Assembly: GCF_010093535.1 (NCBI RefSeq)
Contig: NW_022985186.1
Span: 985,257 to 1,049,256 of the forward strand
Source of the DNA: Lindgomyces ingoldianus
Lineage: Eukaryota; Ascomycota; Dothideomycetes; Pleosporales; Lindgomycetaceae
Direction: 5' to 3'
Length of the DNA: 64,000 nt
A program made the translations under genes and the position numbers. This document shows, one piece after another, positions 46,037 through 58,918 of this stretch; the stretch's first letter is position 1, and the number at the start of each line of letters is the position of its first letter. Under the pieces are notes generated by a model. It saw nothing but the letters and a program-made list of their open reading frames with translations. It did not search any database and had not been told where the DNA came from.

Positions 46037-48385
46037 ATGGCGAATCTGGAGAGTCTACCGGAAGACGTTAAACGCCTAATTTGCGTTGAGCTGGATAAAT
46101 GTCAATCAGTACGCCCACTATGGCAAGTCTCGAAGACCTGGCGCGCTGTGGCCGAGTCCTTTGTCTACCGTGGCCTTGCGTGGGCTGTCACCCTCAAAGA
46201 TTCATCCATAAGCGATGATGCGAAGAGGCTGTTTGCTGATGATATTGTCAGCAAGTACTTGGAGCATGCCAGGTATGTTGTAATATACCCCAGACTCACC
46301 TGCTTATAGCTGGTTCCTATCGCTCCTCGCATGCTTAACTTGCGTGCTTGGCCTTTGAGCCTTCCACTTCTTTGCCTGTACATTTCACTAGGTTCCCTCG
46401 ACGCCTTCGCTGGGCTCATCAATGTCCTTCTAGGTGTCACTGCTGTCCTCGATGAATCCGGTGCTACTCTAATGTCGCAGTGTACATGCCTTTACCCCAC
46501 AGCCTTCACTTAACCGTTTTTATCGATGTACTACAACGCTGATCTTTCATTTCTAGATATTTATACATCAGCGATACCCTAAAGAGGCATTCATGCTCTA
46601 CTTCCTCTAATGAATCCTGTTCAGGTGATCCCTCCACTGAAGATTCCATTGGATGCGCCCATTCCACGGGCCTCTCGATCGTTCCTCCAACTTTTCAGCT
46701 TGCCGAACCCATCTCTCCCTGCTTCAATGAAGTATTCTGCTCTGATTCCAAAGTAGATCGCTCCACAGCAGAACACACCTGGTCACCCTTCATAGCCGCC
46801 CTTACCAGATTCAAGCACCTCACAGACATCGTCCTCCAAGTCCAGTCTCGTATTCCGCCGGGTCTAATGAATACAATTGAAAGATACCATCCGAATTGCC
46901 GTCTGCATCTCAGAAATTTTAGATTCAAGAGCCTCCACGAGGAAGTCACAGACCCGGACGAGCGTGCATTAGCTATGAGTAAGAATCTCCATAGTCTGAG
47001 TATCCTGTATATGTATCGCGACTCCAACGGCGTGGACGATCACAATGGCGCTGCCGCCTTGCGCACTGTAGGACTTGCCAAGAATTTGAAGCATGTGCGA
47101 ATGCTGGGGTGTAGACCCGCCAGTAGTCCTGCACTATTTAGAGCGAGGGAAAGACCTTTGGAGAAGTGGAAGGGCTTTGTGCCTGCTATCGAAGAAGAAG
47201 ATGAGGGAAGGGAAGGGAAAGGGCGGGAGAAGACGAAGCTTGAGAGTTTGAGTTTTGTGTGTTACAGCAACGCACTCAACATTACAAAGCTGGAGAAGTG
47301 GGAACAGGTTGCGGATTTCTCACAACTCAAAACCCTGAGCTGCTCTACGGGTAACAAGGCATTTCTCAGTCTCGTCGCGACTGACGATAAATTCCCAAGT
47401 CTTAAAGATCTAAACATTACCCTCCAGCCGGGCAATCGCGAGAATTCTGAGGACTGGCAACTAACCGTTGAACAATTCTTTGCCTCCCTGCACCCTCTTA
47501 CTTCCCTCGGTCTCTCTGGAACACTACACGGCCACCTCTTGGATATCATAGCCGAAAGACATGGAGAAACATTGCAAAAATTGACACTTAAACCATTTGA
47601 GGATGGATACGATACGCCTGGGCCGCCACTCCGTATTACAGCCCCATTCGTGGAGCTTCTCGCCTCCAAGGCACCGAACCTGACATCCCTTCATCTGACA
47701 CTAAAACGCTCCATGGGTGATACTGCCGAAACCCGCTGCTATGAAGCTTTAGGCACGCTGCAGAGTCTGAATGACTTGAGGTTGAGCCTTGATTGTACGA
47801 ACGACAGTGCCTGGGACTTGTCTCCAGAAGAGGACTGGGATAGCTTCGACAAGGCTACGCAGACGAGTGAGGGTACTATGCCGAAACATTACAACGGGCA
47901 CTTGAAGATTGCAATGATCAACTCAGCTCTGGACGAGGACTTGGTTAGGCAGATCTGGGGTGTCATCAACGAGAATCGAACGAAAGATACCCTTCAAACC
48001 CTCAATATCTACACCTATGGTGGAAGCTCTTTCTCTAATAGCCACCCGGGTGATCTGATGGAAATTGTCCAGCACGTCTCGCGTAGCTACAGAGTCACTG
48101 CGAATCCGAACGTTGAAGGTGGAGTAGAAATTGTGGAGTTGTCAAAGAATCGACGAGAGGAAAGGGACGCGTCTCAACGTAAGAGTGAACAATCTATGAT
48201 GGAGAAATGGGGGCAGCAAAGGTGAGTGAGCCCCAATACGTGTTCATATCAAGAATGACCCTTGCGCTAATGGATATAGGCACTGCGGAAGTAGCTATGT
48301 AGTTTTTCAACATATCTGGCCTTTTGAGGATCATGAGGACTGGAGGACGAAGTGGAAGAGCTGGCCACTCCAACGGGCAACGTGA
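46037..48385 (+). CDS. F-box protein with C-terminal LRR-like region
   Basis: The best model is exons 46037-46272, 46557-48221 and 48280-48385, about 668 residues. The N terminus (LESLPEDVKRLICVEL ... VSKTWRAVAESFVYRGL) is an F-box, which links target proteins to a Skp1-Cullin1 ubiquitin ligase. The middle carries Leu-rich segments (LESLSFV, LKTLSCS, LTSLGLSG, LTSLHLTL) like degenerate LRRs. The last intron (GTGAGT, branch GCTAAT, TAG; 58 nt) adds a short exon ending IWPFEDHEDWRTKWKSWPL, an ending seen in this kind of fungal F-box protein. The first intron (284 nt) is unusually long and contains an open frame (46322-46513) that may be a missed exon in another phase, so the 5' part is uncertain or may be damaged. 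Confidence 0.7.
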
Positions 48386-48613
48386 CTAGAGGAGGGTGAG
48401 CTGTTCAGGCGGGGTAAAAGCGAAGGAAGCTGTAGCAGGGATGGCTATATTTACGCGCATCTTGCATCTTCATTACACCTCGCTCTGGAAATATATTAAG
48501 TAGCGTTTAACTAGTCATTGTGTCCTTCCTCTACTATTCGATAGATTAGTTAAGTTGGAGTTAGACCGGGTATAGCAACAAGTTGTTACCATACCGTAGA
48601 CTCTCCCTAGAGA
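48386..48613. other. 3' flank of the F-box gene
   Basis: Normal composition, no gene. Confidence 0.4.
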
Positions 48614-49382
48614 TGTGAGACGTTTCAAGCAGGAAGCACGAAGCACAGAGATGGAATGCAGTATAGGGGGTTAACGAGAGCGAACCTTAGGGTCGGAGGC
48701 AGAGGTATGGAGGCCGAGGAGCCTATATGCCCCGTGCCAAGCACAGGGTACTTAGGGGTTGGATAGCTGTAACATAACCGTGACTAGAGAGCCCTTAGCC
48801 TAACCTTAGGTACGCAACGTTCTATTATACGCTATGGTATATATATATCCTTTCTTAACCCTCTAAGTCCCCTTGAAGATTTGTTTAGAAATACTATCTA
48901 CATATATCGTACTCTACTATTAAGTAGCCTACATGATTAAGTAACATAAAATCTCTTAGCATAAACACTATATTTAAAAACTATTTAATTAATTATTATT
49001 AAATACTAAAGGAATGTAATTTATAATATTTACTTTGTAAATAGTATAAGTTTAAACTTAGTAACTTTACTAGTAGTACTAGCTATAGTGTTAACTTTAT
49101 AGTGTAGTAGCTACTTTTATGCTATTCTAGCCTAATTATTTTATATTTTCCTTATTATTTAATAGCTAACTTAAATTTAATTTATTTATAACATACACTA
49201 TAGGTAAGTTTCACAGTTACGTTACAGCTATCTAACCCCTGAGTACCATAGACTTGGTACAGGGTATATAGACTCCCTAACCTCTGTACCTCTGCCTCTA
49301 ACCTTAAGGTTTACTCTTTTTACACCCCCCTATCCTGCATCCCCTCTCTGTAAACTGTGTTTCCTGTTCGATACCTCTTACA
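48614..49382. mobile_element. 769-bp element with long (~180-190 bp) terminal inverted repeats
   Basis: The left end (TGTGAGACGTTTCAAGCAGG) and the complement of the right end (TGTAAGAGGTATCGAACAGG) match and stay alignable for ~180 bp, sharing GGAGGCAGAGGTA-like and GGGTACTTAGGGGTTGG-like segments. The left arm is nearly free of RIP, the right arm is mutated, and the centre is AT-rich. No coding potential. It could be a MITE or two LTR-like pieces in inverted orientation. No clear target duplication was found. Confidence 0.7.
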
Positions 49383-49537
49383 GCAAGTTACTTACACGCT
49401 TAAGTTACTTACTTTTACTAAGACTATACTAAACTACTTTTTGAATACAAATGTATTTCTAATAACACTACTTAAGCATAGTAAAAGAATAATAAAAATT
49501 AGGTAATTATTAAGTACATACTTAAGCTAGATATATA
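49383..49537 (+). mobile_element. Internally deleted pogo-1 left-end fragment
   Basis: Begins like the pogo-1 end (AAGTTACTTACACGCTTAAG), jumps after ~110 bp to the segment reading TAATTATTAAGTACATACTTAAGC, then stops. Confidence 0.7.
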
Positions 49538-50096
49538 ATGTACATTACAAGCAAGTTGCTTACACACCTAAGTTGCTTACTTTTACTAAGATTCTACTAA
49601 ACTACTTTTTCTACACTAATACATTTCTAAGAACACTACTTAAACGCGCTAAACAGACATTAGATATAGCTTATGCTTTAGTCTTTTAAATAAAACATAA
49701 CACTTTAAAAACAACATGTTGCAGCTATGTATAAAGTCTTTTAAAAGATAATAAATAACTTATAAACTAAATAAGTTTTATACGCTAATTCTACAGCTAA
49801 CTTATAAAGGGTAGGTAATAATAAAAAGTAAGTAATTATTAAGCTTATGCTTAAGCTATATGCGCAAGGATTTTCCTCTTAGCTAGTAGCTCTAGCTAAG
49901 ATAGCTAATTCTTTACACGCTAAGCATAATTTAGGCTATATTAGTATAAAATAGCCTACTATGTTTATAAAGTGTTATTTAACGCTTAAAGTAAAGTTTA
50001 AGTGTAAGTATAACTATAGAAAAACTTTTTATAAAAAGTTTAAAGTAATTTAAAGCTAGTTTAGCTTTATAAACAATATTAAAGCTAAGTATAGTA
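49538..50096 (+). mobile_element. Pogo-1 left-end fragment (single arm)
   Basis: Matches the first ~550 bp of the complete pogo element, including the terminal repeat and N-terminal transposase region, with RIP damage. It ends at TATAG directly before the next pogo end; no right end. Confidence 0.75.
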
Positions 50097-52307
50097 ACAT
50101 ACATTACAGGCAAGTTGCTTACACGCTTAAGTTGCTTTCTTTTGCTAAGACCCTACTAAACTACTTTTACACTAATGCATTTCTAACAACACTACTTAGA
50201 CGCGCTAAAAGAACATTAGATATAGCTTACGCTTTAAGCTTTTAAATAAAATATAACACTTTTAAAATAACATGCTACAGCTATATATAAAGTTTTTTAA
50301 AAATTAATAAATAACTTATATACTAAATAACTGTTATAAGCTAATTCTACAGCTAACTTATAAAAGCTAGGTAATAATAAAAGGTAGGTAATTACTACGC
50401 ACATACTTAAGCTATATGTGTAAGAATTTTAATTTTAGCTAGTAGCTATAGCTAATATAGCTAATTCTTTACACAGTAAGCATAAACTAGCCTAGTATGT
50501 TTGTAAAGTGTTATCTAAAGCTTAAAGCAAAGTTTTAGATATAAGTATAGTTAGTAAATATCTAGCTTATTATAAAGCGAATCTTATTAACGTACCTAAC
50601 AGGTTGGCCGGCCACACGGGTTAGCCGGCCACTTTTGCCAAGCCCCTACTAAACTCTACCTATCTACATAATGCCTTAACAACAACACTAGATTAAATCT
50701 TCTAAAGAATGTTAAATATAGCTTGCTTTTTAGGCTCTTAAACAAGACTTAAAACTCTCCTTACAACGCGCTGCAGCTATCTATAATGTCTCTTACACAA
50801 CACTAAGCAATTAACGCGCTAGACAGCCTTTACAAGCAGAATGCTAGCCTAAATTAAGGAATCTAACTAAGCTTAAAAAAAAGGTAGTTGTTAAGTACAT
50901 ACTTAAGCTTATTACACGCAGATTTCCCCCTAGGCTTATAGCTGTAGCTAATATAGCTAATTCCTTACCTGCAGAGCGCAATCTAGGCTAGGTTAGCTTA
51001 AACTAGACTAGTATGTAGGTTAAGCACTGCTCTAAGTTTATAATAAAGTTTAATTATAAGTATAATTATAAGAGAGCGCTTTATAAAGATCTAGAAGTTA
51101 TCTAGAGCTAGTTTTGCCTAGTAGCTAACATAAAAGCTAAGTATAGTATCTAGGATAAAAATAAGTATAACTTTAACAAGTTAGGCTTTATAATAGGCTA
51201 GATATTAACTAGAGCAGTTATTACAGCTTTAAAAAGATAAGAACAGCTAAAGGTAATATAGTAAGGTAATAAGAAGTAGACAATAGTTATCTAGAGCATT
51301 AACATAATAAAGTAGGCTATAAGATTATAGAGCTTTAAGCAGTAAATAAGGCTGCTATATAACATAGATTATATAAAAGAAAGCAGATTTAGGCAAAAAA
51401 GACTTTAATAGTTAATAATAGAGCTTATCTAACTGCTCTAAAGGAGTTTAGAGCGCGTAGTAATAGAAAGAAGCTAAAAACACAAGTGCGCGCTAAAAGA
51501 GGTAAGCTAAGTTAAAGGTAATGCAGGTAGTGTAATTAAACTAGGTATAACTTATGTACATGTAAGTAAGTAGTAGAAGTAGACTCTAAATAATATCTTA
51601 TGTTATATTACTTTATATAGGGCTAAAGTGGGCTGTTTTGCGAGAGAATAGAGTGGTTTTAGTAGGGGCTTAGCAAAAGTGGCCGGCCAACCCGTGTGGC
51701 CGGCCAACCTGTTAGGTACGTTAAAGTTATATATATTATTATTTTAGATGCTATACTTAGCTTTAATATTCTTTATAAGGCTAAACTAGCTTTAAATTAC
51801 TTTAGAATTTTTCTTAAAAGCTTTTTTATAATTATAGTTATACTTAAACTTTACTTTAAGCTTTAGATAACACTTTATAAACATACTAGGCTAGTTTATG
51901 CTAACATAACCTAGATTATACTTAGCGTGTAAAGAATTAGCTAATTAGCTATAGCTGCTAGGTAAAGGGAAAATCCTTACAGATATAGCTTAAGTACAGG
52001 CTTAATAATTACCTACTTATTATTATTACTTAACTTTTATAAGTTAGCTATAGAATTATGTTATAAAAGTTACTTAGTGTGTAAGTTATATATTATTTTT
52101 TATAAATCTTTATATATAGCTGTAGCATGTTGTTTTAAAGGTGTTACATTTTATTTTAAAGCCTAAAGTGTAAGCTGTATCTAATATTTTTTTAGCATGT
52201 TTAAGTAGTATTATTAGAGATGCATTAGTGTAGAAAAAGTAGTTTAGTAGGGTCTTAGTAAAAGTAAGCAACTTAGGTCTGTAAGTAATTTGTCTATAGT
52301 GTATGTT
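50097..52307. mobile_element. P3: palindromic pogo-1 derivative, split by a nested pogo-2 element
   Basis: The left arm (50097-50589) and right arm (51722-52307) are inverted copies of the pogo-1 5' end, as in P4. The interior is interrupted at a TA by a pogo-2 element (50590-51721). With that removed, the centre lines up with the centre of P4 (about 52970-53050). TA flanks the outside (50095-50096 and 52308-52309). Confidence 0.85.
50590..51721 (+). mobile_element. Pogo subfamily 2 element, DDE core deleted
   Basis: 1132 bp with TA target duplication (50588-50589 and 51722-51723). Each end has two copies of a 14-mer GGTTGGCCGGCCAC with a 17-bp period; one left copy has a single change. Inside are the N-terminal transposase region up to the first DDE motif and, after an abrupt joint near 51326, the C-terminal region ending in a decayed zinc knuckle (CRQCNQTRYNLCTC with His changed to Tyr). 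The catalytic core is missing, so this was a non-autonomous element. The coding parts are RIP-mutated; the GC-rich ends are not, as they contain few CpA sites. Confidence 0.9.
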
Positions 52308-52504
52308 AATAATTTTTTTTTTTACCTTAGTTAATTTTTATAAGTTAGCTTTATAATTTCATTATTAACGTTTATAATTTAGCTTTAAAGTAAATAGAGT
52401 TTTAAAGAACTTTATAAATTACTATAGTAATGTTAATATTTAAAAGTCTAGTTTTTAAAATTAATAAAAAAGCTAAAAGTATTAGACTTTATTTACTAGT
52501 TGTA
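52308..52504. other. AT-rich spacer between P3 and P4
   Basis: RIP-like, no recognised content. Confidence 0.4.
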
Positions 52505-53605
52505 ATGTACTTTACAGGCGAGTTACTTACACATCTTAGTTACTTACTTTTACTAAGACTCTACTAAACTACTCTTTTTACACTAATGCATTTCTAACAA
52601 CACTACTTAGACATGCTAAAAGAATGTTAGATATAGCTTACACTCTAAGCTTTTAAATAAAACATAAAACTTTTAAAAAAACATGCTATAGCTATATATA
52701 AAGTCCTTTAAAAGATAATAAATAACTATAGCACTAGATAACTTATAAGCTAACTCTATTGCTAACTTATAAAAGCTAGGTAATAATAAAAAGTAGGTAA
52801 TTATTAAGACTATATTTAAGCTATATGCGCAAGGATTTTTCTCTTAGATAGCATTTATAGCTAATATAGCTAATTCTTTACACGCTAAGTATAATCTAGG
52901 CTATGTTAGCATAAACTAGTCTAGTATGTTTATAAAGTGTTATTTAAAGCTTAAAGTAAAGTTTTAAGTGTAAGTATAGTTAATAAATATTTAGCTTATA
53001 ATAAAGCCTATTTTACTAAAGTTATACGTGTTATTATTCTAAATGCTATACTTAGCTTTAATATTTTTTATAAAGCTAAACTTACTTTAAATTACTCTAA
53101 CTAAGACTTTTATAAAAAGCTTTTTTATAGTTATACTATGCTTAAATGTTACTTTAAGCTTTAAATAACGCTTTCTAAATATACTAGGCTAGTTTATGCT
53201 AATATAGCCTAGATTATGCTTAGCGCGTAAAGAATTAGCTATATTAGCTATAAATGCTATCTAAGGGGAATATCCTTACGTATATAGCTTTAGTATAGTC
53301 TTAATAATTACCTACTTCTTATTATTACCTAGCCTTTATAAGTTTACTATAAAATTAGCTTATAAAGGTTATCTAGTGCTATAGTTATTTATTGTCTTTT
53401 AAGAGACTCTGTACATAGCTGCAGCAAGTTTTTTTAAGAGTTTTATGTCTTATTTAAAAGCTTAGAGCATTAGCTATATCTAATATTCTTTTAGTGCATC
53501 TAAGTAGTGTTATTAGGAATGCATTAGTGTAAAAATAGTAGTTTAGTAGGGTCTTAGTAAAAGTAAGCAACTTAGGTGTGTAAGCAACTTGCCTGTAAAG
53601 TACGT
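52505..53605. mobile_element. P4: palindromic derivative of pogo subfamily 1
   Basis: 1101 bp, TA-flanked (52503-52504 and 53606-53607), two inverted arms of the pogo-1 5' end joined by a short unique centre near 52970-53050 that is shared with P3. RIP-mutated, noncoding. Confidence 0.88.
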
Positions 53606-53764
53606 TATATTAAAATTAATTAGTAGGTGCATTATTAATTAATGTATAAAGCGATGAAATTTTATTAAAGTAGACTGTTTACTTATACAGACAACTTCCT
53701 TGTAAAATACGCTAGCACTTGTACGTATAAAAATAATAAAACAGAAGAAATAAAATTAAATATA

Positions 53765-54082
53765 TGTCACGGTATCCTCCCCAGATCCTAGACATAACTG
53801 TATTAGACGCGTACTAGAGTATTATTAGTGCACATCTAACACAAACACAACACAACACAGACATAAACTTAAGCACAAACTGCCTTAACACTAACTAAAC
53901 CTAGAATAGGCTTAATTTATACTTAAAGCGCTTAGACTTCTAAGCTAAGTATTTAAGTGCTAATTTTTTTTTAAACTTTTTTATTTCTTACACAACGTCT
54001 TATACCTACTATAATACCTTACATAGTAATTAAACTAGACCTTTGTAAAGCTCTATAACCTTACTTATACATAATTATAATA
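53765..54082 (+). repeat. 5' LTR of Gypsy A2
   Basis: Starts TGTCACGGTATCC and pairs with 58919-59235. Confidence 0.9.
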
Positions 54083-56411
54083 TTATATTATGTTAAAACT
54101 TTAGCTAAGAATAGCCTTTAAATTTAATCTAATAAGCTTAGTACTTATATAACTTTAAGCTATTAAAGTAAGCTAAGAAGCCTTTTAAAAAGCGCTTACT
54201 TTATAAAAAAGCTACTATGTTATAAGCTTAAAAGCTTTTTAAAAGGACTTTAAAAAACAGCTTTATATTATTAAGTAGTCTATTTCTGCTTTAACTTTTA
54301 TTATAGTAGTAGAAACTAAAAACTTACTAGCCTTAAAGCTTACCTAGAAGTCTAGAGATAGCTTAACTTCTTTCTGTTTAATGCTACCTACAACTTATAA
54401 CCTTTTTAACTTAGTAATAAAATTTAACTAACTCTCTAATCCCCTGCTATTTAATAAAAAATAAAAAAACTTACTTTTCTTTTTACATAAGCTCTAATAT
54501 AAACTTAAAGAAAATATAAACTAATTTCTCTTTAAACACTCTTAGTTACTATATGCTTACTTTTAACTTAACTATAATATAATAACCTTAATTAACTTAC
54601 TAATAAATAAAGATATTATTAACCTAGATTAATTTATAGTGTTTTTGTAAGTAACTTATAAAGACCTAAATAAAGAGTTAATAGCCTTAAGTTGCCTAAA
54701 CACTTTATAATAAAAAAAAAAAGCTTTATCTTACACTTTACTAAGTTCTACTAACTTATATTTAATATAAGCTTAAATAAGATAGGTCTAATTATAGCTT
54801 TATATAACTCCCTCTTAACTAAACTGTAATGCGCTATAGTAGAAGAACCCCTTCTAAATAACCTTAATATGTATGTAAACTTAATTACTACTTATAATAA
54901 TAACATAAGGTTTCTTTTTATATAAGCTCTAATACACCTCTAAACTAGCGCAGTTATAAATAAGAACTCTAACATAATAAAAATTAATTTAAATTATGCT
55001 CTAGTTAGTTCTAGAAAGTGTAAAGATTATAAAAAAAAAAGTTAATGCTTTAAGTGTAGTAAGCATAGTTATATTTTTTAAAACTACTTTATTTTTTTTT
55101 CTTAAGTCTACATAAGTAGTGCTGCTAGCACTTATTAAAAATTTTTACTATTTTAATCTTATTTCTGTAAGGGCTTTAACTTATATTTAAGCTTTAATCT
55201 TTCTTACTACTTTTAACACAGCTACAGCTATAGTAGTAGAAGCCTGTAAAAAGGCTTATTCTAGGGCTAAGTTGCCCTCTAGGACTAATTTAACACTAGA
55301 TCTTTGCTAACTTATAGGCTAAGTCCCCTACTAATAACTAGAAGTACTAAGTTAATATTCTTATATATTTATAATAAAAAACTATATTAGCTCTAATATA
55401 AGCTTTTATTAACTTTAAAGTAAATAGCATAAGTTACATTAATAAAAAACTAATGTGTAAACTAAATCTCTAATTAACACTACTTACCTAAATAATTTAC
55501 TTAACTAGATTTAATAAAAAATAACTTAAAAAAAGTTTTATTTTTTATACTATAACTATTATAATTACTTACTAACACTATAAAAAGCAGATTAAGCTCT
55601 ATGTAATAAACATAAAATATTATAACTTAATTCTAGAATAACTATAGCTATATTAGCATAAAGTTGCTTTTAATTACTAAAAGTAAGTTCTAAACTTTAA
55701 CTTTTTTTAATGCTAAAATGTATACTTATGCTTACACCTAAATAATACTTAAGTAGCACTTAATATAAAAGGTTTCTAGACCTACTTTCTAATAACTTAG
55801 AAAAAAACTACCTAAGTAAGGCTAATAAGCTAGGCCTTTTACTAAAATAGGCTATATAAAATAATTTAATAACTGCTTAAACTTAAAGAAAAAAAAGCCT
55901 TTAAGAAATTTTTACTTACTTAATTTAGACATAAACTAGGACTTAAACAGCAGATAGACATCTGCTATATAAAACCTACTCTATTTATAACCCTAGCTTA
56001 ATAACTAGATTATAAAATCTATGTAGTTATAATTTCTAATATAGACTAAGCTCTAGCTTTCTAAAAAAGTACTAACCTAAAAATAATAGTCTTTTAAGAC
56101 TACTATAACTTATTATATGTCTTTTTTTAAGATAAGTTTAATAAGCTTTTAATATAACATTTATATAATTACTAAATAACCTTTAAGCCTAGTAAACAAC
56201 CTAGTTATAGGCTACTATATAAGATGTTACTAAATAAATTAAAAGTGCTTTAAAAATACTTTAATAAAAACTTAAAAAAAAAGTTTATTTAAGCTAGCTT
56301 CTTACTAGTAGTGTTACTTATACTATTTATAAAAAAACTTAAAAGTAGGCTTTAATTCTGCGTTAACTACTAAGGACTAAATGCTATTACTATTAAAAAC
56401 TAATACTTAAT

Positions 56412-57296
56412 NNNNNNNNNNNNNNNNNNNNNNNNNNNNNNNNNNNNNNNNNNNNNNNNNNNNNNNNNNNNNNNNNNNNNNNNNNNNNNNNNNNNNNNNN
56501 NNNNNNNNNNNNNNNNNNNNNNNNNNNNNNNNNNNNNNNNNNNNNNNNNNNNNNNNNNNNNNNNNNNNNNNNNNNNNNNNNNNNNNNNNNNNNNNNNNNN
56601 NNNNNNNNNNNNNNNNNNNNNNNNNNNNNNNNNNNNNNNNNNNNNNNNNNNNNNNNNNNNNNNNNNNNNNNNNNNNNNNNNNNNNNNNNNNNNNNNNNNN
56701 NNNNNNNNNNNNNNNNNNNNNNNNNNNNNNNNNNNNNNNNNNNNNNNNNNNNNNNNNNNNNNNNNNNNNNNNNNNNNNNNNNNNNNNNNNNNNNNNNNNN
56801 NNNNNNNNNNNNNNNNNNNNNNNNNNNNNNNNNNNNNNNNNNNNNNNNNNNNNNNNNNNNNNNNNNNNNNNNNNNNNNNNNNNNNNNNNNNNNNNNNNNN
56901 NNNNNNNNNNNNNNNNNNNNNNNNNNNNNNNNNNNNNNNNNNNNNNNNNNNNNNNNNNNNNNNNNNNNNNNNNNNNNNNNNNNNNNNNNNNNNNNNNNNN
57001 NNNNNNNNNNNNNNNNNNNNNNNNNNNNNNNNNNNNNNNNNNNNNNNNNNNNNNNNNNNNNNNNNNNNNNNNNNNNNNNNNNNNNNNNNNNNNNNNNNNN
57101 NNNNNNNNNNNNNNNNNNNNNNNNNNNNNNNNNNNNNNNNNNNNNNNNNNNNNNNNNNNNNNNNNNNNNNNNNNNNNNNNNNNNNNNNNNNNNNNNNNNN
57201 NNNNNNNNNNNNNNNNNNNNNNNNNNNNNNNNNNNNNNNNNNNNNNNNNNNNNNNNNNNNNNNNNNNNNNNNNNNNNNNNNNNNNNNNNNNNNNNN
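56412..57296. other. Assembly gap (885 N)
   Basis: Run of N inside Gypsy A2. The homologous stretch is present in inverted form in Gypsy A1. Confidence 1.
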
Positions 57297-58918
57297 AAAA
57301 AGCTTAATACTAAACTTTACTTTAACTTAAGCTATTTTTAGACTTTAACTTAAATAAAATAGATTAAATAATTAATTAAATTATTACTAATAAGTATTTA
57401 AATAATAAATTTATCTAAGAAACTTTAGACTTACTCTAAAATAGCACTAGTTATTTAAAAAAGGTAACACTAGCTAACTATAAAAACTAAAATAGTAAGC
57501 TATATTACTATAACTAACTTATAATTTTTAATTTTAATAAACTAAAAATTAAACTACTCTAAATTATACATAACTTACTTATTAGAAAACACTTAGGTAG
57601 AGGAAAGACTCTTAACCTACTACAGAGAGAGTACTACTAGCTCTACATGTTCTATACTATACGCTAATATATATTATGTTGCTATACTTGCTATATAGTA
57701 AAAGCCTTTTAAAAAAAGTATAATAGCCTACTTAAACTACTTCTAATTCTTAAATAAGTTTAAAAAAACATATTAATTAACTTTATTATAAACCTACCTT
57801 TATCTAAAAAGTACATAAATATTATAGTAGTTGTTAATTACTTAACTAAGTATTAACACTTAATACTATGTTTCTTTATAACTGCCCCTAATATAGCCTA
57901 GTTATTCTACTAATATGTATAAGTTTACTATAGCCTACCTAACATAATTATATTAGATAGAGGTACATAGTTTGTCTTAGCCTTTTAAAATAAACTCTAT
58001 AAATAGCTCTAAATTATCTTTTATTTATTTATAGCTTTTTACTTAAAGACTAACAGCTAGACTAAAAATATAAACACTATAATAAAATAAGTTTTATAAG
58101 TATATATAAACTACTAGTAAAACAACTAAGTAAAATAGTTAGCTATAGTATAGTTTAAAGCTAATAACATAATATCTAAATTAACATAAGTATCTCTGTT
58201 CTTAGTAAACTATAAATACTACTTTTAAATAAAATTTAAACTACCTTTAAATACTTTCTAACTAACTTATTAATTTATATAAGTAACAAATATAAATAGA
58301 CTTATTAATAAAATCTAAAATATATCTAAATATGTTTATAAAAAGCTTATATAAGCTTAAGCTTTTTAATAAAAGTACATAAACTAATCTTAAACTCTTA
58401 CCCTTGCGTATGTAGCTAGCAAGAAGGTCTAGCTAGACACTAGAAATATCTAAATAAACTAATAATTAAAAAAACTTAATTAAAAGAACTTTAGCTCTTT
58501 TATAGTAGCTTATATAGTCTTATTATATACTTACTAATTAATCCTACTTAACAGCATAAAGATACACCCTGTGTTCTATATATTATTGCTACGCTAAGTA
58601 GCCTTTAAATCTAACTATCTACCTAGACAGCTAAACTTGCTACTTAAACCTATTATTATAAATAATAAACTAGAATATATTATAAAAAATGTTAAATAGA
58701 TCTAGTTTAATAAAAAAAAATGTATCTATAAATACCTTATAAAATAAACTAGATATAATAAACTGTTGTAGGAACCTATAAAAGCCTTATAAAAAAACTC
58801 TGTAGTAACCTAATTCTACACTTAATACCTATCTAAACTAAACCTATACTCTAATAAAGACAACCTAATGCTAGAACTACTAATATAAAGGATTCTCTTT
58901 CTAATAAAAGGGGGGTAC

